Shown piece after piece: positions 1 through 8,402 of a DNA stretch of 64,000 nt. The translations under genes were made by a program, and so were the position numbers. The stretch comes from JBBSUQ01 sp964389755 (GTDB lineage Bacteria > Bacteroidota > Bacteroidia > Flavobacteriales_D > Crocinitomicaceae). The stretch covers positions 89,974 to 153,973 of the forward strand of contig CAYMEW010000003.1 in the NCBI GenBank assembly GCA_964389755.1. The letters run 5' to 3'. Position 1 is the first letter of the stretch, and the number at the start of each line of letters is the position of its first letter. The notes under the pieces are model-generated. The model was not told the DNA's origin. It made no database searches and worked only from the letters and a program-made list of their open reading frames with translations.

Positions 1-393
1 GTGGATACGGAGCACGAGATGGTTATCTGGCTCGAGCCACTGGGCCAGGGGAAGAGTTTTCAGCTGGAAGAGATCCAGTTTCAGCCCGGAAAGAGCGATT
101 TTACAGCCGGGGCGGAAACAAAACTCAGGCGTCTGAAGGAATTTTTAGTGCTCAATGAAAATGTGCGTATCGAAATCCAGGGGCACGTTTTTGCACGGGG
201 TGAGAATACGCCGGCTGCACGGAAACTCTCCGAGGCGCGGGCAAAGCAGGTTTTCAAATTCCTGGTCGAAAACGGTATTGATAAGAACCGGATGACAACC
301 GTGGGACTGGGTAATTCTCAACCGATCTATCCGGATCCGCGCTTTTCATACGAGGAACAGGCCAACCGGCGCGTGGAGATCAGGGTGCTTTAG
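1..393 (+). CDS. OmpA-family C-terminal domain protein (5' end cut by window)
   Basis: The frame is open from base 1, so this is the C-terminal end of a longer gene; the GTG at base 1 is probably an internal valine. The 130 visible residues are an OmpA/MotB-type peptidoglycan-binding domain: a strand with FQPGKSDF, the core IEIQGH, a helix with LSEARAKQVFKFL, and the closing ANRRVEIRVL. Such domains tether outer-membrane or periplasmic proteins to the cell wall. Oddly, the usual GHTD core reads GHVF, so the aspartate that normally contacts diaminopimelate is absent, while the later arginine of the SEARA helix is kept. It converges on lnt and the two genes overlap by 14 bp at their 3' ends. 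The family call is firm; full length and other domains cannot be known. Confidence 0.8.
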   Translation: MDTEHEMVIWLEPLGQGKSFQLEEIQFQPGKSDFTAGAETKLRRLKEFLVLNENVRIEIQGHVFARGENTPAARKLSEARAKQVFKFLVENGIDKNRMTTVGLGNSQPIYPDPRFSYEEQANRRVEIRVL

Positions 394-2008
394 TTCCTTT
401 CGGACGTATTCCGCTGAGCTTCATGAAACGTCGGGCAAGCATGTAGATCAGTAAGAGCACGGCCACGAAGGTGAAACTGCGACCCGTCACATCCCCGTAC
501 CTGGTATAGAAGGTCTTATTGCCGTTCTTTCGCAGTTTTCCTTTGATCACTGCTTTTTCCCACCATCCGGTCTTTTGGATCACGTCACCGCGCTGGTTGA
601 TGAAGCAACTGACACCCGTGTTGGCAGATCTCGCCACATCACGACGGTTCTCAATGGCACGTAATCGCGCAAAGCTCATGTGTTGCTTGTAGCCCGGTGT
701 ATCTTTCCACCAACCGTCATTGGTAATAATGAAAATAAGCTGCGCGCCTTTGCGGCATTGTTCGGCCACGAAGCCACCGTAAATCGATTCATAGCAAACG
801 ACCGGGGCAAATACTGTTTTTGAAGTGCGCATGATCTTCGGTTCGTCCTCGATGCCCAGTGTTCCCGAGCCACCGTCCAGGTCAATAGCCAGCTTTTCCA
901 GGAAAGGCATGTAGTTCGAGAACGGAATCTTTTCAACGCCGAGTACGAGTTTGGACTTATGCACGAAACGGACATTGTTATTGGCATCGAGCAGCATGGA
1001 AGTATTGTAGCTTTCGAAATAACCGGGACCATCGTGGTAGGGTCTGCTGGCACGCGAGTGAAATTTCTTAAAAAAGCGGAGTGTACTCGCCCCGATAAAG
1101 AGGGATGTGCCCGCCCAACGGTCGCGGTAGTCGGTGAGGTTTTTGTATAAGGCCAGTCCGCGGAAGTCCTCTTCGTAAAATGATTGCCACAGGGCGGTTT
1201 CGGGGGCCACGACAAATTCTGTTTCAGGACCTACTTTTTGCTCCGCCAGGTCGAGGATCTCCCGCACCTGTTCTTCGACGGGAACATTGAACTTTACTTC
1301 ATAGGGATCGAGATTGGGCTGGACCGCTACCACTTCGGAGGTTTTTCCCCGTTCCGTATACGAAAAGTACATCCAGAGCGAAGTTCCGACCGGAAGAAGC
1401 AGCAACAGCAGGGAGGTATAAAGGATAGGGGTCTGGACCCGCCAGGTTTCCCGTTTTAGCAATACGTTCTGAAAAATGCGATATATCACCAGGTTCAGCA
1501 ACAGTATCCAGGCTGTTCCGCCCAGTACGCCGGTGTAACTGTACCATTGTGCGATTTCCGGCACGCGGGAAAAGACGTTCCCGAAGTTCAGCCAGGGCCA
1601 GGAAAGTTCCCAGTTATAATGAATAAATTCAAAAGCGACCCAGTAAAAGATGAGGCTCAGGTAACCTTCTTTGTGACCGACAAATTTCTTCGTATAATGA
1701 TAGGCCATAAAGACAAAGGCCATAATGAGCGAATTCAGGAAGAAGGCGAGGAAAGCTCCCGCTTCTGAAGCGTACCAGATCCACCAGGTACTCCCGGCAT
1801 TGTAAATGAAAAAGGTGAGGTAAGCGTGCCAGAATACTTTTCCCGAACGGTATTTGTTGCGGGAGATCACATCTTCCACGAGAAGTAGCGGGACAAGTGC
1901 CACGAAACTGAGAAAGAACAGGCTCCCGGTGTAGGGAAAAGCAAGAACCAGGAGAAGGCCTGATAAGGTACTGAGCAGGTAGCGCCGGGCGCGTGTATTT
2001 CCGATCAT
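380..2008 (-). CDS. lnt: Apolipoprotein N-acyltransferase
   Basis: Transfers the third acyl chain from phospholipid to the N-terminal cysteine of lipoproteins at the inner membrane. The 542 residues begin with several hydrophobic helices (about residues 10-215) and continue with a nitrilase-type domain. The catalytic triad is visible: Glu270 in VVAPETALW, Lys351 in VHKSKLVLG and Cys405 in VVCYESIYG. A last hydrophobic helix lies near residues 513-525. Length is usual for the family. The ATG start begins the first transmembrane region directly. A near-consensus -7 box (TACTTTTA on the minus strand) lies 6 to 13 bases upstream of the start, but without a recognisable -33 TTG. The gene stands alone and converges with the OmpA-domain gene at 1-393. 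Confidence 0.93.
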   Translation of the reverse strand: MIGNTRARRYLLSTLSGLLLVLAFPYTGSLFFLSFVALVPLLLVEDVISRNKYRSGKVFWHAYLTFFIYNAGSTWWIWYASEAGAFLAFFLNSLIMAFVFMAYHYTKKFVGHKEGYLSLIFYWVAFEFIHYNWELSWPWLNFGNVFSRVPEIAQWYSYTGVLGGTAWILLLNLVIYRIFQNVLLKRETWRVQTPILYTSLLLLLLPVGTSLWMYFSYTERGKTSEVVAVQPNLDPYEVKFNVPVEEQVREILDLAEQKVGPETEFVVAPETALWQSFYEEDFRGLALYKNLTDYRDRWAGTSLFIGASTLRFFKKFHSRASRPYHDGPGYFESYNTSMLLDANNNVRFVHKSKLVLGVEKIPFSNYMPFLEKLAIDLDGGSGTLGIEDEPKIMRTSKTVFAPVVCYESIYGGFVAEQCRKGAQLIFIITNDGWWKDTPGYKQHMSFARLRAIENRRDVARSANTGVSCFINQRGDVIQKTGWWEKAVIKGKLRKNGNKTFYTRYGDVTGRSFTFVAVLLLIYMLARRFMKLSGIRPKGTKAP

Positions 2009-2350
2009 ACAGTAAAAGTACTATGAATTTTTGATTATTACGGATCGATCCGGGGGAATAACGGAGCATCGCAAACCTGGTTTTCAGACCGTGTGGTTTG
2101 AAGAACGACATACCTGTGTTAATTTTAACAGGATGTTTGATTCATACGTTTTTCATACGGTATCTATGCGGCATTCATGCGGTATTCATGCAGAATTGAT
2201 GCCGTATTTAAGCGTTTGACCCTCGCGGGGAAGGTCGTGTGATGCGTTCTCACTTCCGTCATCTTCCTTCGATCAGGAGCGGGATATTGCTTTGTACCTG
2301 GCAACCGTACATGTGCATTTCGACCGTTCATCTGCCAGTCGGCGGAGAAC
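2009..2350. other. Intergenic region upstream of lnt
   Basis: About 340 bases without a credible gene. Short open frames here lack family features. It lies upstream of lnt and downstream of the terminator of the OmpA/TSP3 operon. The one clear structure is the 11-bp-period array at 2135-2211, listed separately. Confidence 0.6.
2135..2211. repeat. Degenerate tandem array with 11-bp period
   Basis: Seven consecutive 11-base units can be laid end to end without gaps: GTTTGATTCAT, ACGTTTTTCAT, ACGGTATCTAT, GCGGCATTCAT, GCGGTATTCAT, GCAGAATTGAT, GCCGTATTTAA. The rough consensus is (G/A)CGGTATTCAT. The period is close to one helical turn, so each unit shows the same DNA face. It sits about 130-200 bases upstream of the lnt start. 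It could be a multi-site protein-binding region or a decayed minisatellite; the sequence alone does not decide. Confidence 0.6.
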
Positions 2351-2388
2351 AAAAAGGCCCTGCATTACCGTCTGGCGATGCAGGGCCT
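2351..2388 (-). terminator. Rho-independent terminator of the OmpA/TSP3 operon
   Basis: On the minus strand an 11-bp GC-rich stem (AGGCCCTGCAT at 2355-2365 against ATGCAGGGCCT at 2378-2388, perfectly complementary) with a 12-base loop is followed by a short run of T. It lies 19 bases after the stop codon of the gene at 2407-4911. Confidence 0.85.
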
Positions 2389-2406
2389 GAATCATATGTT
2401 TTCTTT

Positions 2407-4911
2407 TTATTCGAAAATGATGGTCATCTCAACACGGCGGTTCTTTTGTCTGCCTTCAGGCGTGTCGTTGGATGCGATCGGCTGCGTTTCTCCGAAGTAG
2501 AGTACGTTCAGGCGCGATTCGTCGATTCCCTGTTGAACCATGAAGCGTTTCACGGATTCGGCACGTTGTTTCGAGAGGATCATGTTTTTCTGAGCGTCTC
2601 CGACGTTATCGGTGTGTCCTGCGATCTGCAGTTTCCATTCCGGACGTTTTTTGAGCACTTCAGCCAGTTCGGTAAGCGAAGGGATAGATCCGGCTTTGAT
2701 CACATCTTTGGCGGTTTCGAACTCGAGGTTATCGAAGGCCGTTTTGAGGATCTCTTTCACTTCTTCTTCGATCTCCGGACATCCTTTGTTTTCAATCGTA
2801 CCCGGTGTGTTCGGGCAGGCATCCTCGGCATCAATGATTCCGTCGTTATCCGTATCCTGGTAAGGGCATCCCTGATTCTTGATCGGTCCGGCGAGGTACG
2901 GGCACTTATCGTCTTTGTCGAGCAGTCCGTCTCCGTCGGTATCCGGCCACGGACATCCGTTGTTCTCTTCCGGTCCGTAAGTTTCCGGGCAATTGTCGAG
3001 GAAGTCGAGAATTCCGTCGCCGTCCGTATCCGGGCATCCCTGGTTTACGAGTGGTCCGGCTACTTCCGGGCAGGCATCTTCGCTGTCCATAATTCCGTCG
3101 CCGTCGGTATCGGGGCATCCGTTAAACGCTGCAAGTCCTGCGACCTCCGGGCAATCGTCTTTCGGGTCGGTAATTCCGTCACCATCCGTATCGGGGCATC
3201 CTTTGAATTCCGCAAGACCCGGAAGGTCCGGGCAGTCATCATCTTTATCCGGGATCTTATCACCGTCCCTGTCCGGGCAGCCGTTGAATTCTGCGAGTCC
3301 GGGTGTTTCCGGACAGATATCGTCTTTATCCTGGATTCCGTCGCCGTCTGTGTCCGGGCAACCCTTAAAGGCCCACACTCCCGGCACGTCAATACATTCG
3401 TCCATTTTATCGGAAACTTTGTCGTCATCACGATCGTTCGGATGTCCGTAAAGTACCGGAACGCGGAGGCCGGCGTACACTTCCCCGCCGTAGATCTTTC
3501 CGGAAGCAAAAAGCGTTCGGAAATCGGTTACGCCGATGGTAAGCGGACCGAGTCGTGTGGCGATCCCGCCTTTAAAGCCCGAGTATTTATTGTAAGAAAG
3601 CGGCAGGTGTACGCCAAACCAGGCAAAGTCGTAGCTGGGTGTTACGGAGATCTGGTTTGCCACGTGTACGCGGTTCGGGTTCTTTTTCGATACGAGGTTC
3701 ACGATCCCGGTGGCGTTGATGTAGAAGTCTTTCCAGATATTGTAATCCACCTGTACCGATGCCGCGGTAGGTGTGTTCATGAAAAAGGTGCTACCGGTTC
3801 CTTCGTTGGTGCTCCATTCGGGGTTATTCTTCGAGAGGCTGTCGATTACTTGATCGAATTCGGCGAGATCACCGACTCCTTTAAAAACGGTCAGATCAAA
3901 AGGATTGCTGGAATTTACGGTAAAGTTCCGGCTGAGTCCTCCTTTGGTGAATTTCATTCCCCCGATGTCCGTCACTGATGCTCCGACGCGGAGTTTGTAT
4001 TTGTTTTTGTCGCGTCGCCAGAGATCGGTTTCGCCATCCATATCGTATTTGTATTCTTTCCACTTCGGGCGCCATTCATACACGACCCCAAGGTCGAGGC
4101 CCAGGCCGAATTTGGAAGCGGGACTGGTTGATACATTGGTCTGGCTACCGTCGATGTAATTATCGATATTCCCGGAATAGCCGTAGTCGAAATTCCCGTT
4201 GAGGTAAAAAGAAGTGTCTTTGGATGAGATCCCGTAGCCAAAATTGTCGGTATACATGTATGCTGCGCCCATTCCCTGGAGGTATTTTGCGCTTACACCG
4301 GCTTTCCAGAAATTGGCACCTTCATCGGTAATGACCTGCGAATAGTTGAGTTTGAACTCGCGCCATACGAGGCTGTTCATGTTGAGCAGCTTTTCGTTGA
4401 ACTTCTGGTTGAAGAGTTGCGAATAGTCGAGCCCGTTTTCCGCGAGCTTGAGCAATTTCGGATCTACCTCGTCGATGTTCACAATGGAACGGATCTTAAA
4501 TCCTCCCCCGATGGCGATCTTCGGGTTTATATGGAACATGAAGTTCGCGATATCGATCTGGGAATTGAAATATCCCCCGAGCGTTTTATTCTGCGTGAGG
4601 GTGTAGTTATCGAAAAAATAGCGATCGTAAAAGGTGGAGTCGGGTTTCATCCACAGGGTATCCTTTGTGAACGACTTGACCCACCAGCGTGGCATGTCGC
4701 GGGTATCGAAGTATTTTGCGTTCTGCCATCCCGTAAAGTTAGCACTTCCGAGGTTGACGTCCCATCTGAAACGGCCGTCCACAAATGCCGCGGGTTGCAG
4801 GTCGACGGCCATGACGCCGGCGTAATTACTGCTGTGCACTCCCAGGTAATTCTGGGAAAATGCCAGGAACGAGAAAAGGCTCAGTAAACCTGTTAAGTAG
4901 TAATGTTTCAT
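2407..4911 (-). CDS. Outer-membrane OmpA-family protein with thrombospondin type-3 repeats
   Basis: The 834-residue protein begins with a Sec signal peptide (hydrophobic stretch ending LAFSQ). Residues of about 20-490 form a long beta-rich region resembling the outer-membrane barrel modules (DUF5723-like) that precede OmpA domains in Bacteroidota. Eight thrombospondin type-3 repeats of the DTDGDGIxDxxDxC type follow; these bind calcium and form a stiff stalk. The end is a canonical OmpA domain with AGHTDNVGDAQ and NRRVEMTIIFE, which holds the murein. Inferred role: a structural link between outer membrane and cell wall. It lies 15 bp after the 722-residue gene upstream, so the two form an operon ending at the terminator at 2351-2388. 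The barrel assignment is the weaker part. Confidence 0.85.
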   Translation of the reverse strand: MKHYYLTGLLSLFSFLAFSQNYLGVHSSNYAGVMAVDLQPAAFVDGRFRWDVNLGSANFTGWQNAKYFDTRDMPRWWVKSFTKDTLWMKPDSTFYDRYFFDNYTLTQNKTLGGYFNSQIDIANFMFHINPKIAIGGGFKIRSIVNIDEVDPKLLKLAENGLDYSQLFNQKFNEKLLNMNSLVWREFKLNYSQVITDEGANFWKAGVSAKYLQGMGAAYMYTDNFGYGISSKDTSFYLNGNFDYGYSGNIDNYIDGSQTNVSTSPASKFGLGLDLGVVYEWRPKWKEYKYDMDGETDLWRRDKNKYKLRVGASVTDIGGMKFTKGGLSRNFTVNSSNPFDLTVFKGVGDLAEFDQVIDSLSKNNPEWSTNEGTGSTFFMNTPTAASVQVDYNIWKDFYINATGIVNLVSKKNPNRVHVANQISVTPSYDFAWFGVHLPLSYNKYSGFKGGIATRLGPLTIGVTDFRTLFASGKIYGGEVYAGLRVPVLYGHPNDRDDDKVSDKMDECIDVPGVWAFKGCPDTDGDGIQDKDDICPETPGLAEFNGCPDRDGDKIPDKDDDCPDLPGLAEFKGCPDTDGDGITDPKDDCPEVAGLAAFNGCPDTDGDGIMDSEDACPEVAGPLVNQGCPDTDGDGILDFLDNCPETYGPEENNGCPWPDTDGDGLLDKDDKCPYLAGPIKNQGCPYQDTDNDGIIDAEDACPNTPGTIENKGCPEIEEEVKEILKTAFDNLEFETAKDVIKAGSIPSLTELAEVLKKRPEWKLQIAGHTDNVGDAQKNMILSKQRAESVKRFMVQQGIDESRLNVLYFGETQPIASNDTPEGRQKNRRVEMTIIFE
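2785..3440 (-). repeat. Coding tandem repeats: eight thrombospondin type-3 units
   Basis: Within the OmpA-family gene, about 23 codons recur eight times with the pattern D-D-D-G-D-D-C and an intervening GCP. At DNA level this gives related tracts of about 69 bases with similar but not identical sequence. The outermost units are the most diverged (DRDDDKVSDKMDEC and DTDNDGIIDAEDAC). The array is protein-coding and keeps frame throughout. Confidence 0.85.
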
Positions 4912-4926
4912 GTTCTCATAAGTTAA

Positions 4927-7095
4927 TTAACGTAAGTACTGGATAACGAAGTTCTCGATGATGGTTGTTACAAGACGCTTTTTCCCGGAATAAGTGAGTT
5001 GTGTTTTTTGCATTCCTTCCATTGCGCCGACATTCATTTTTCGATTGTCCGCCCCGTACAAATATACATTATTCTCCAAACCGTCCGCGATCGCGTATTC
5101 AATACGTCCGTTTCGTTCTCCTACTGCGAGGTCGTCCGTTTCACTGAAAGGCACTGTGATTTTGCGGAATTCAATTCCTTTCGTATTGAGCAGTTTATAG
5201 CTGTTTCCCTGCTTCACAAGGAGTACGGGAAGGTTCCCGGTGCTTGTTTTCCCCGCGAGGTGCCCGCCCGGGAAGGAAGCCAGTTGTGTGCGGGTTCCTT
5301 TCTGGTCGGTTTGCATGAGTACCTGGTTTTCGATGGTATAAAGGAAGACCTGGTTGGGCGCGGTCATGGCGACAAAAGGTCCTTTGAGATCAAAGGTGCG
5401 GTATTCCCGCGATTTTTCGGCCTGGATCATGCTGAACTTCTGATGATCCGTAGCACCAAAAAAGAGGATGTTGTTGCTGAGCCACACTTCGACGGGTTGG
5501 CGAATGGTGCCGAGTGAAGTGCGGACCTGGTTGAGTTCGCGCCCGCGGGCGTCCAGGAGTGTGATGCGGTTCTGTTCGCTGTTCACAAAGTATCCCTGGT
5601 CTTTCCAGCGGTAGAAAGTCGTTTTCGCGTTGAACTGCTGGTCTGCTTTTGCAGGGAATTCCCCGACATCGCGTCCGAGTACATCCACAAGGTAAATGCT
5701 TTTATCGGTGGTGAGGAGTACCTGAAGTTTATCATTATTAAAAAGATCTACGAGTTCCATACCCAGCAATTTTTCTTCTGCGGGCAGCGGATAAACCCAT
5801 TTGCGGTTGCCATCCTGGAAGTAGATCAGTTGATTCTTATCGTTGAGCAGGGCCACTTTTCCGGGTTCGTCGAATACCACAAAATCCTGCACGAGTCCAT
5901 CCGCAGGAAATTTATAGGCATCGGTGTTTCCCCCGGGTGTTTGTGCCGGTCCGTTTCCATTCTCCGCAAAGCGAATCTCGAAAAGATGGTCGTCATAGAA
6001 AGTCCGCGTGGTGCGCTGCGACCCGTTTACGAACCGTTCGGAAACGACTGCGGGAAGGTTTCCGTAGATACTTTCGGCTTTTGCCGGATTGAGGGCAACC
6101 GTTTTACCGAGTTTATAATCCCCGATGACCTGGTCGATGACGTCTTTACTCTTGCAGATGAGCACATAGTCTTCGATCTCTTTCATAAAAAATCCCTGTG
6201 CGGGGTCGAAGGAAAGATCTTCTTTAAGGCTTGTGGCGGTGTAGTAGTCTTCGGCCTCGTATTCGGTGTCCGGCTGTATGTCGCGCAGGATGAGTCCCGG
6301 CTGTTGTCCCGAAAGGTAATCGGTGAGAAGTACGGGAACGCCTTTGTAGGTAAACTCTACCAGGCCTTTATCGACCCAACTGAAAAGCGGGCTGTTTTTA
6401 TAGACGGAGTCCTGTTCGGCAAGTGTAAACTTTTCCGTGAAATGGTAATCGGAGAGTCCGTCCGGGAGTACCATTGCAAAAAGCGCTTTGTCGTCGAAGG
6501 CGCCGGTTCCGGCAGGTTTTTGCGTACGTGTAATGTATTCCGAAGTTCCGCCGTCGCCGAAATAGATCTCTGTCAAAACCGGTTTTTGGCGGGAGAAGTC
6601 GACAAGGGTAGCGGAAGATTTGAGGTCAAAATTGCTCCATTCGGTAGCGATAACGGAGGTTTTAAGTTCCTCCCGAAAGACGTAAACGACATTTTTTTTG
6701 ATCAGGCCGGTGTAGCCGTCGAAACGGAATTTATTCGCAGAAATGAAAGTGAGCGGATGTCCTGCAAAAGCGAGGCGTACTGCGGCTTCATCCCAAACGG
6801 AGCGCCCGGTAATGTGAAAATGCGGTCGTGCGCGACTGATGCAGATGCTGGTCTTTTCCTGCTGATTCGGAAGCATGGAAAGTACGAGTTCGTAGACCGG
6901 GTTGTCGGTTTGAAAGTCGACCAGCGCAGCGTTGAATTCGGCGGGCCTGTTAATGATAAGTACGGCCTCATCCTCTTTGCCGAAGAGTTCTTCGAGGCGA
7001 AAAAGGTCTTTCCGGGTGAGGAAATCCCAGGATACATACCCTATCCACGCGAGGGCGAGTATGCTCAGGAAAAAAAGGAAGTATCTGCCGCGCAT
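4927..7095 (-). CDS. Membrane-anchored protein of unknown function
   Basis: I do not recognise a named family. The 722 residues start with an uncleaved-looking hydrophobic helix (residues 4-22, FLFFLSILALAWIGYV), so the bulk probably faces the periplasm. Residues 35-380 are a mixed region with conserved-looking 'AVLIINRP' and 'MKEIEDYVLICKS' segments. Residues of about 400-720 show repeated short strands of the type 'ALLNDKNQLIYFQDG', 'TTDKSIYLVDVLGRDV' and 'SEQNRITLLDARGREL', which resemble blades of a beta-propeller. It lies 15 bp upstream of the OmpA/TSP3 gene, so a shared job in the envelope is likely. A DUF3352-like surface protein is a possible alternative reading. Its promoter should lie in 7096-7192. 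Confidence 0.7.
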   Translation of the reverse strand: MRGRYFLFFLSILALAWIGYVSWDFLTRKDLFRLEELFGKEDEAVLIINRPAEFNAALVDFQTDNPVYELVLSMLPNQQEKTSICISRARPHFHITGRSVWDEAAVRLAFAGHPLTFISANKFRFDGYTGLIKKNVVYVFREELKTSVIATEWSNFDLKSSATLVDFSRQKPVLTEIYFGDGGTSEYITRTQKPAGTGAFDDKALFAMVLPDGLSDYHFTEKFTLAEQDSVYKNSPLFSWVDKGLVEFTYKGVPVLLTDYLSGQQPGLILRDIQPDTEYEAEDYYTATSLKEDLSFDPAQGFFMKEIEDYVLICKSKDVIDQVIGDYKLGKTVALNPAKAESIYGNLPAVVSERFVNGSQRTTRTFYDDHLFEIRFAENGNGPAQTPGGNTDAYKFPADGLVQDFVVFDEPGKVALLNDKNQLIYFQDGNRKWVYPLPAEEKLLGMELVDLFNNDKLQVLLTTDKSIYLVDVLGRDVGEFPAKADQQFNAKTTFYRWKDQGYFVNSEQNRITLLDARGRELNQVRTSLGTIRQPVEVWLSNNILFFGATDHQKFSMIQAEKSREYRTFDLKGPFVAMTAPNQVFLYTIENQVLMQTDQKGTRTQLASFPGGHLAGKTSTGNLPVLLVKQGNSYKLLNTKGIEFRKITVPFSETDDLAVGERNGRIEYAIADGLENNVYLYGADNRKMNVGAMEGMQKTQLTYSGKKRLVTTIIENFVIQYLR

Positions 7096-7192
7096 GTTTC
7101 CGCTAAACTTTAAGCGTAAAATTAAGTCAATTGATGCTTCGCGGAGGGCGTGCCGGTGTTAACTTTTAACAAAAGAATGTTTAATTAATACT

Positions 7193-7795
7193 CTAAAACA
7201 GGGCGAGTTGTTCGTCGGAAAGTAAGGTAAAGGACTTTCGGTGAAGTTCACAGGACCCGTAGATCCGGATGGCTTCACGGTGCGCGACGGTCGGATAGCC
7301 TTTGTTACTGTCCCAGCAATAATGCGGAAAGCGGGCGTGTTGTTCTTCCATGTAAGCATCGCGGTAGGTCTTGGCCAGCACGGAAGCTGCGGCGATGGAA
7401 TGGAATTTGCCGTCGCCTTTGATGATGCAGGTATGCGGAATTCCTTCAAAGGGATTAAATCGATTTCCGTCGATCAGCAGGTGTTCGGGAGTAATGGTGA
7501 GTTGGCGAACGGCCTCGTGCATGGCGAGGAAGCTGGCATTTAAAATGTTAATGCGGTCGATGTGTTCGGGTTCAATAAAGGCCACGGCATAGCTGAGCGC
7601 TTTTCGTTCGATTTCAATACGCAGTGCATTTCGCTGGGCGAGTGTTAGTTTTTTGGAATCGTTGAGCGCGGGATTCCGGAAGTGCTTCGGGAGCACTACG
7701 GCCGCAGCAACGACGGGGCCTGCCAGGCATCCGCGTCCTGCTTCATCGCATCCGGCCTCGATGAGTTCCCGGTGTAAAAATGATTTTAATCCCAT
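7193..7795 (-). CDS. rnhB: Ribonuclease HII
   Basis: Cleaves the RNA strand of RNA-DNA hybrids and starts removal of single ribonucleotides misincorporated in DNA. The 200 residues match the family length. Active-site acids are present: Asp17-Glu18 in GCDEAGRG, the aspartate of LLIDGNRF and the aspartate of AKTYRDAYM. The sequence LNDSKKLT after the first strand is also typical. The ATG start at 7795 gives a normal N-terminus. It is a single gene between two genes of other functions; the 97 bp before the next minus-strand gene contain no clear terminator. Confidence 0.95.
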   Translation of the reverse strand: MGLKSFLHRELIEAGCDEAGRGCLAGPVVAAAVVLPKHFRNPALNDSKKLTLAQRNALRIEIERKALSYAVAFIEPEHIDRINILNASFLAMHEAVRQLTITPEHLLIDGNRFNPFEGIPHTCIIKGDGKFHSIAAASVLAKTYRDAYMEEQHARFPHYCWDSNKGYPTVAHREAIRIYGSCELHRKSFTLLSDEQLALF

Positions 7796-7893
7796 GGAAA
7801 TGTAAATTTGGCAAAAAAATTGTAGATTAGCGTAATTGAACCTGTTAAAACAACTTTCAGACAGGTATCAACGTCTAACAAAAAACAAGAACT

Positions 7894-8256
7894 ATGAAAA
7901 AACTATTTTTGGCAATACTGGCGATTTTTTCCCTGTCCATGATGTCTATGGCCCAGGAAGCAAAGGTGGCGAATGCTTCATCTTTTGATGCGGGTAAGAA
8001 GGCCGGCGATTTTTCGTTCATCCTTCCTGAGAACGTAACTGCGGAAAACGTAACGCAAAATTCGAAATATTATACGCATTACTTTACGGTAACATTTGAC
8101 GACGCCACGAACAGGGCAGATATTAAAATGATTACCAATGATGAGAAATCGCGCCACGTGATCATCCGCTTTCTGATTTCACTTGGTGTGGAGCAAGTGA
8201 CCATGAACGGTACTTCCGAAAATGTGGAGGCATTTTACCAGTCACATTTGAAATAA
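7894..8256 (+). CDS. Small secreted protein of unknown function
   Basis: A 120-residue protein with a clear signal peptide (MKKLFLAILAIF...MSMAQ, cleavage after AQ expected near residue 21). The mature part of about 100 residues contains two strands (YYTHYFTVTFDD and RADIKMITNDE) and a helix (SRHVIIRFLISLGV), an alpha-beta plan. No known family is recognised; it could be a periplasmic or surface protein. It is transcribed alone: the divergent rnhB lies upstream and a strong terminator follows 23 bases after the stop. A TAAATTTG sequence at 7803-7810 fits the -7 consensus but would leave a leader of about 75 bases and has no -33 partner. Confidence 0.75.
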   Translation: MKKLFLAILAIFSLSMMSMAQEAKVANASSFDAGKKAGDFSFILPENVTAENVTQNSKYYTHYFTVTFDDATNRADIKMITNDEKSRHVIIRFLISLGVEQVTMNGTSENVEAFYQSHLK

Positions 8257-8279
8257 TTTGATTAAAAAACGATAAGTAG

Positions 8280-8310
8280 AACCGGTTCAATTCGATGAAC
8301 CGGTTTTTTT
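8280..8310 (+). terminator. Rho-independent terminator
   Basis: Perfect 10-bp stem AACCGGTTCA (8280-8289) / TGAACCGGTT (8296-8305), 6-base loop, then continuous T to 8310. It ends the small secreted-protein gene. Confidence 0.92.
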
Positions 8311-8402
8311 ATTCCACTTATCCTCGATTTTGAACGTTTAAATAAAAAGTTAGTGTGAGATCGAAAAAATTATTTCATTTTTGCAAATGTAAAACTGATG
8401 TT

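Noticed and set aside
1299..2219. Short open frames around lnt on either strand
   Set aside because: All overlap lnt or its upstream gap and lack domains; the lnt triad settles the coding frame.
2785..3440. Possible CRISPR-like or minisatellite array
   Set aside because: The periodic DNA encodes eight in-frame thrombospondin type-3 repeats and diverges at silent positions.
2239..3978. Long plus-strand open frame of 579 codons opposite the OmpA/TSP3 gene
   Set aside because: It is the antisense of a protein with clear repeats and domains; the frame stays open because of the repetitive codon pattern, and its translation has no family features.
5830..7113. Plus-strand open frame of 427 codons opposite the membrane-anchored unknown protein
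   Set aside because: Antisense of a gene with a proper signal anchor and operon context.
8355..8402. Longer GTG start for the DUF4920 lipoprotein
   Set aside because: It would place a charged segment before the lipoprotein signal peptide; the ATG at 8403 begins it properly.
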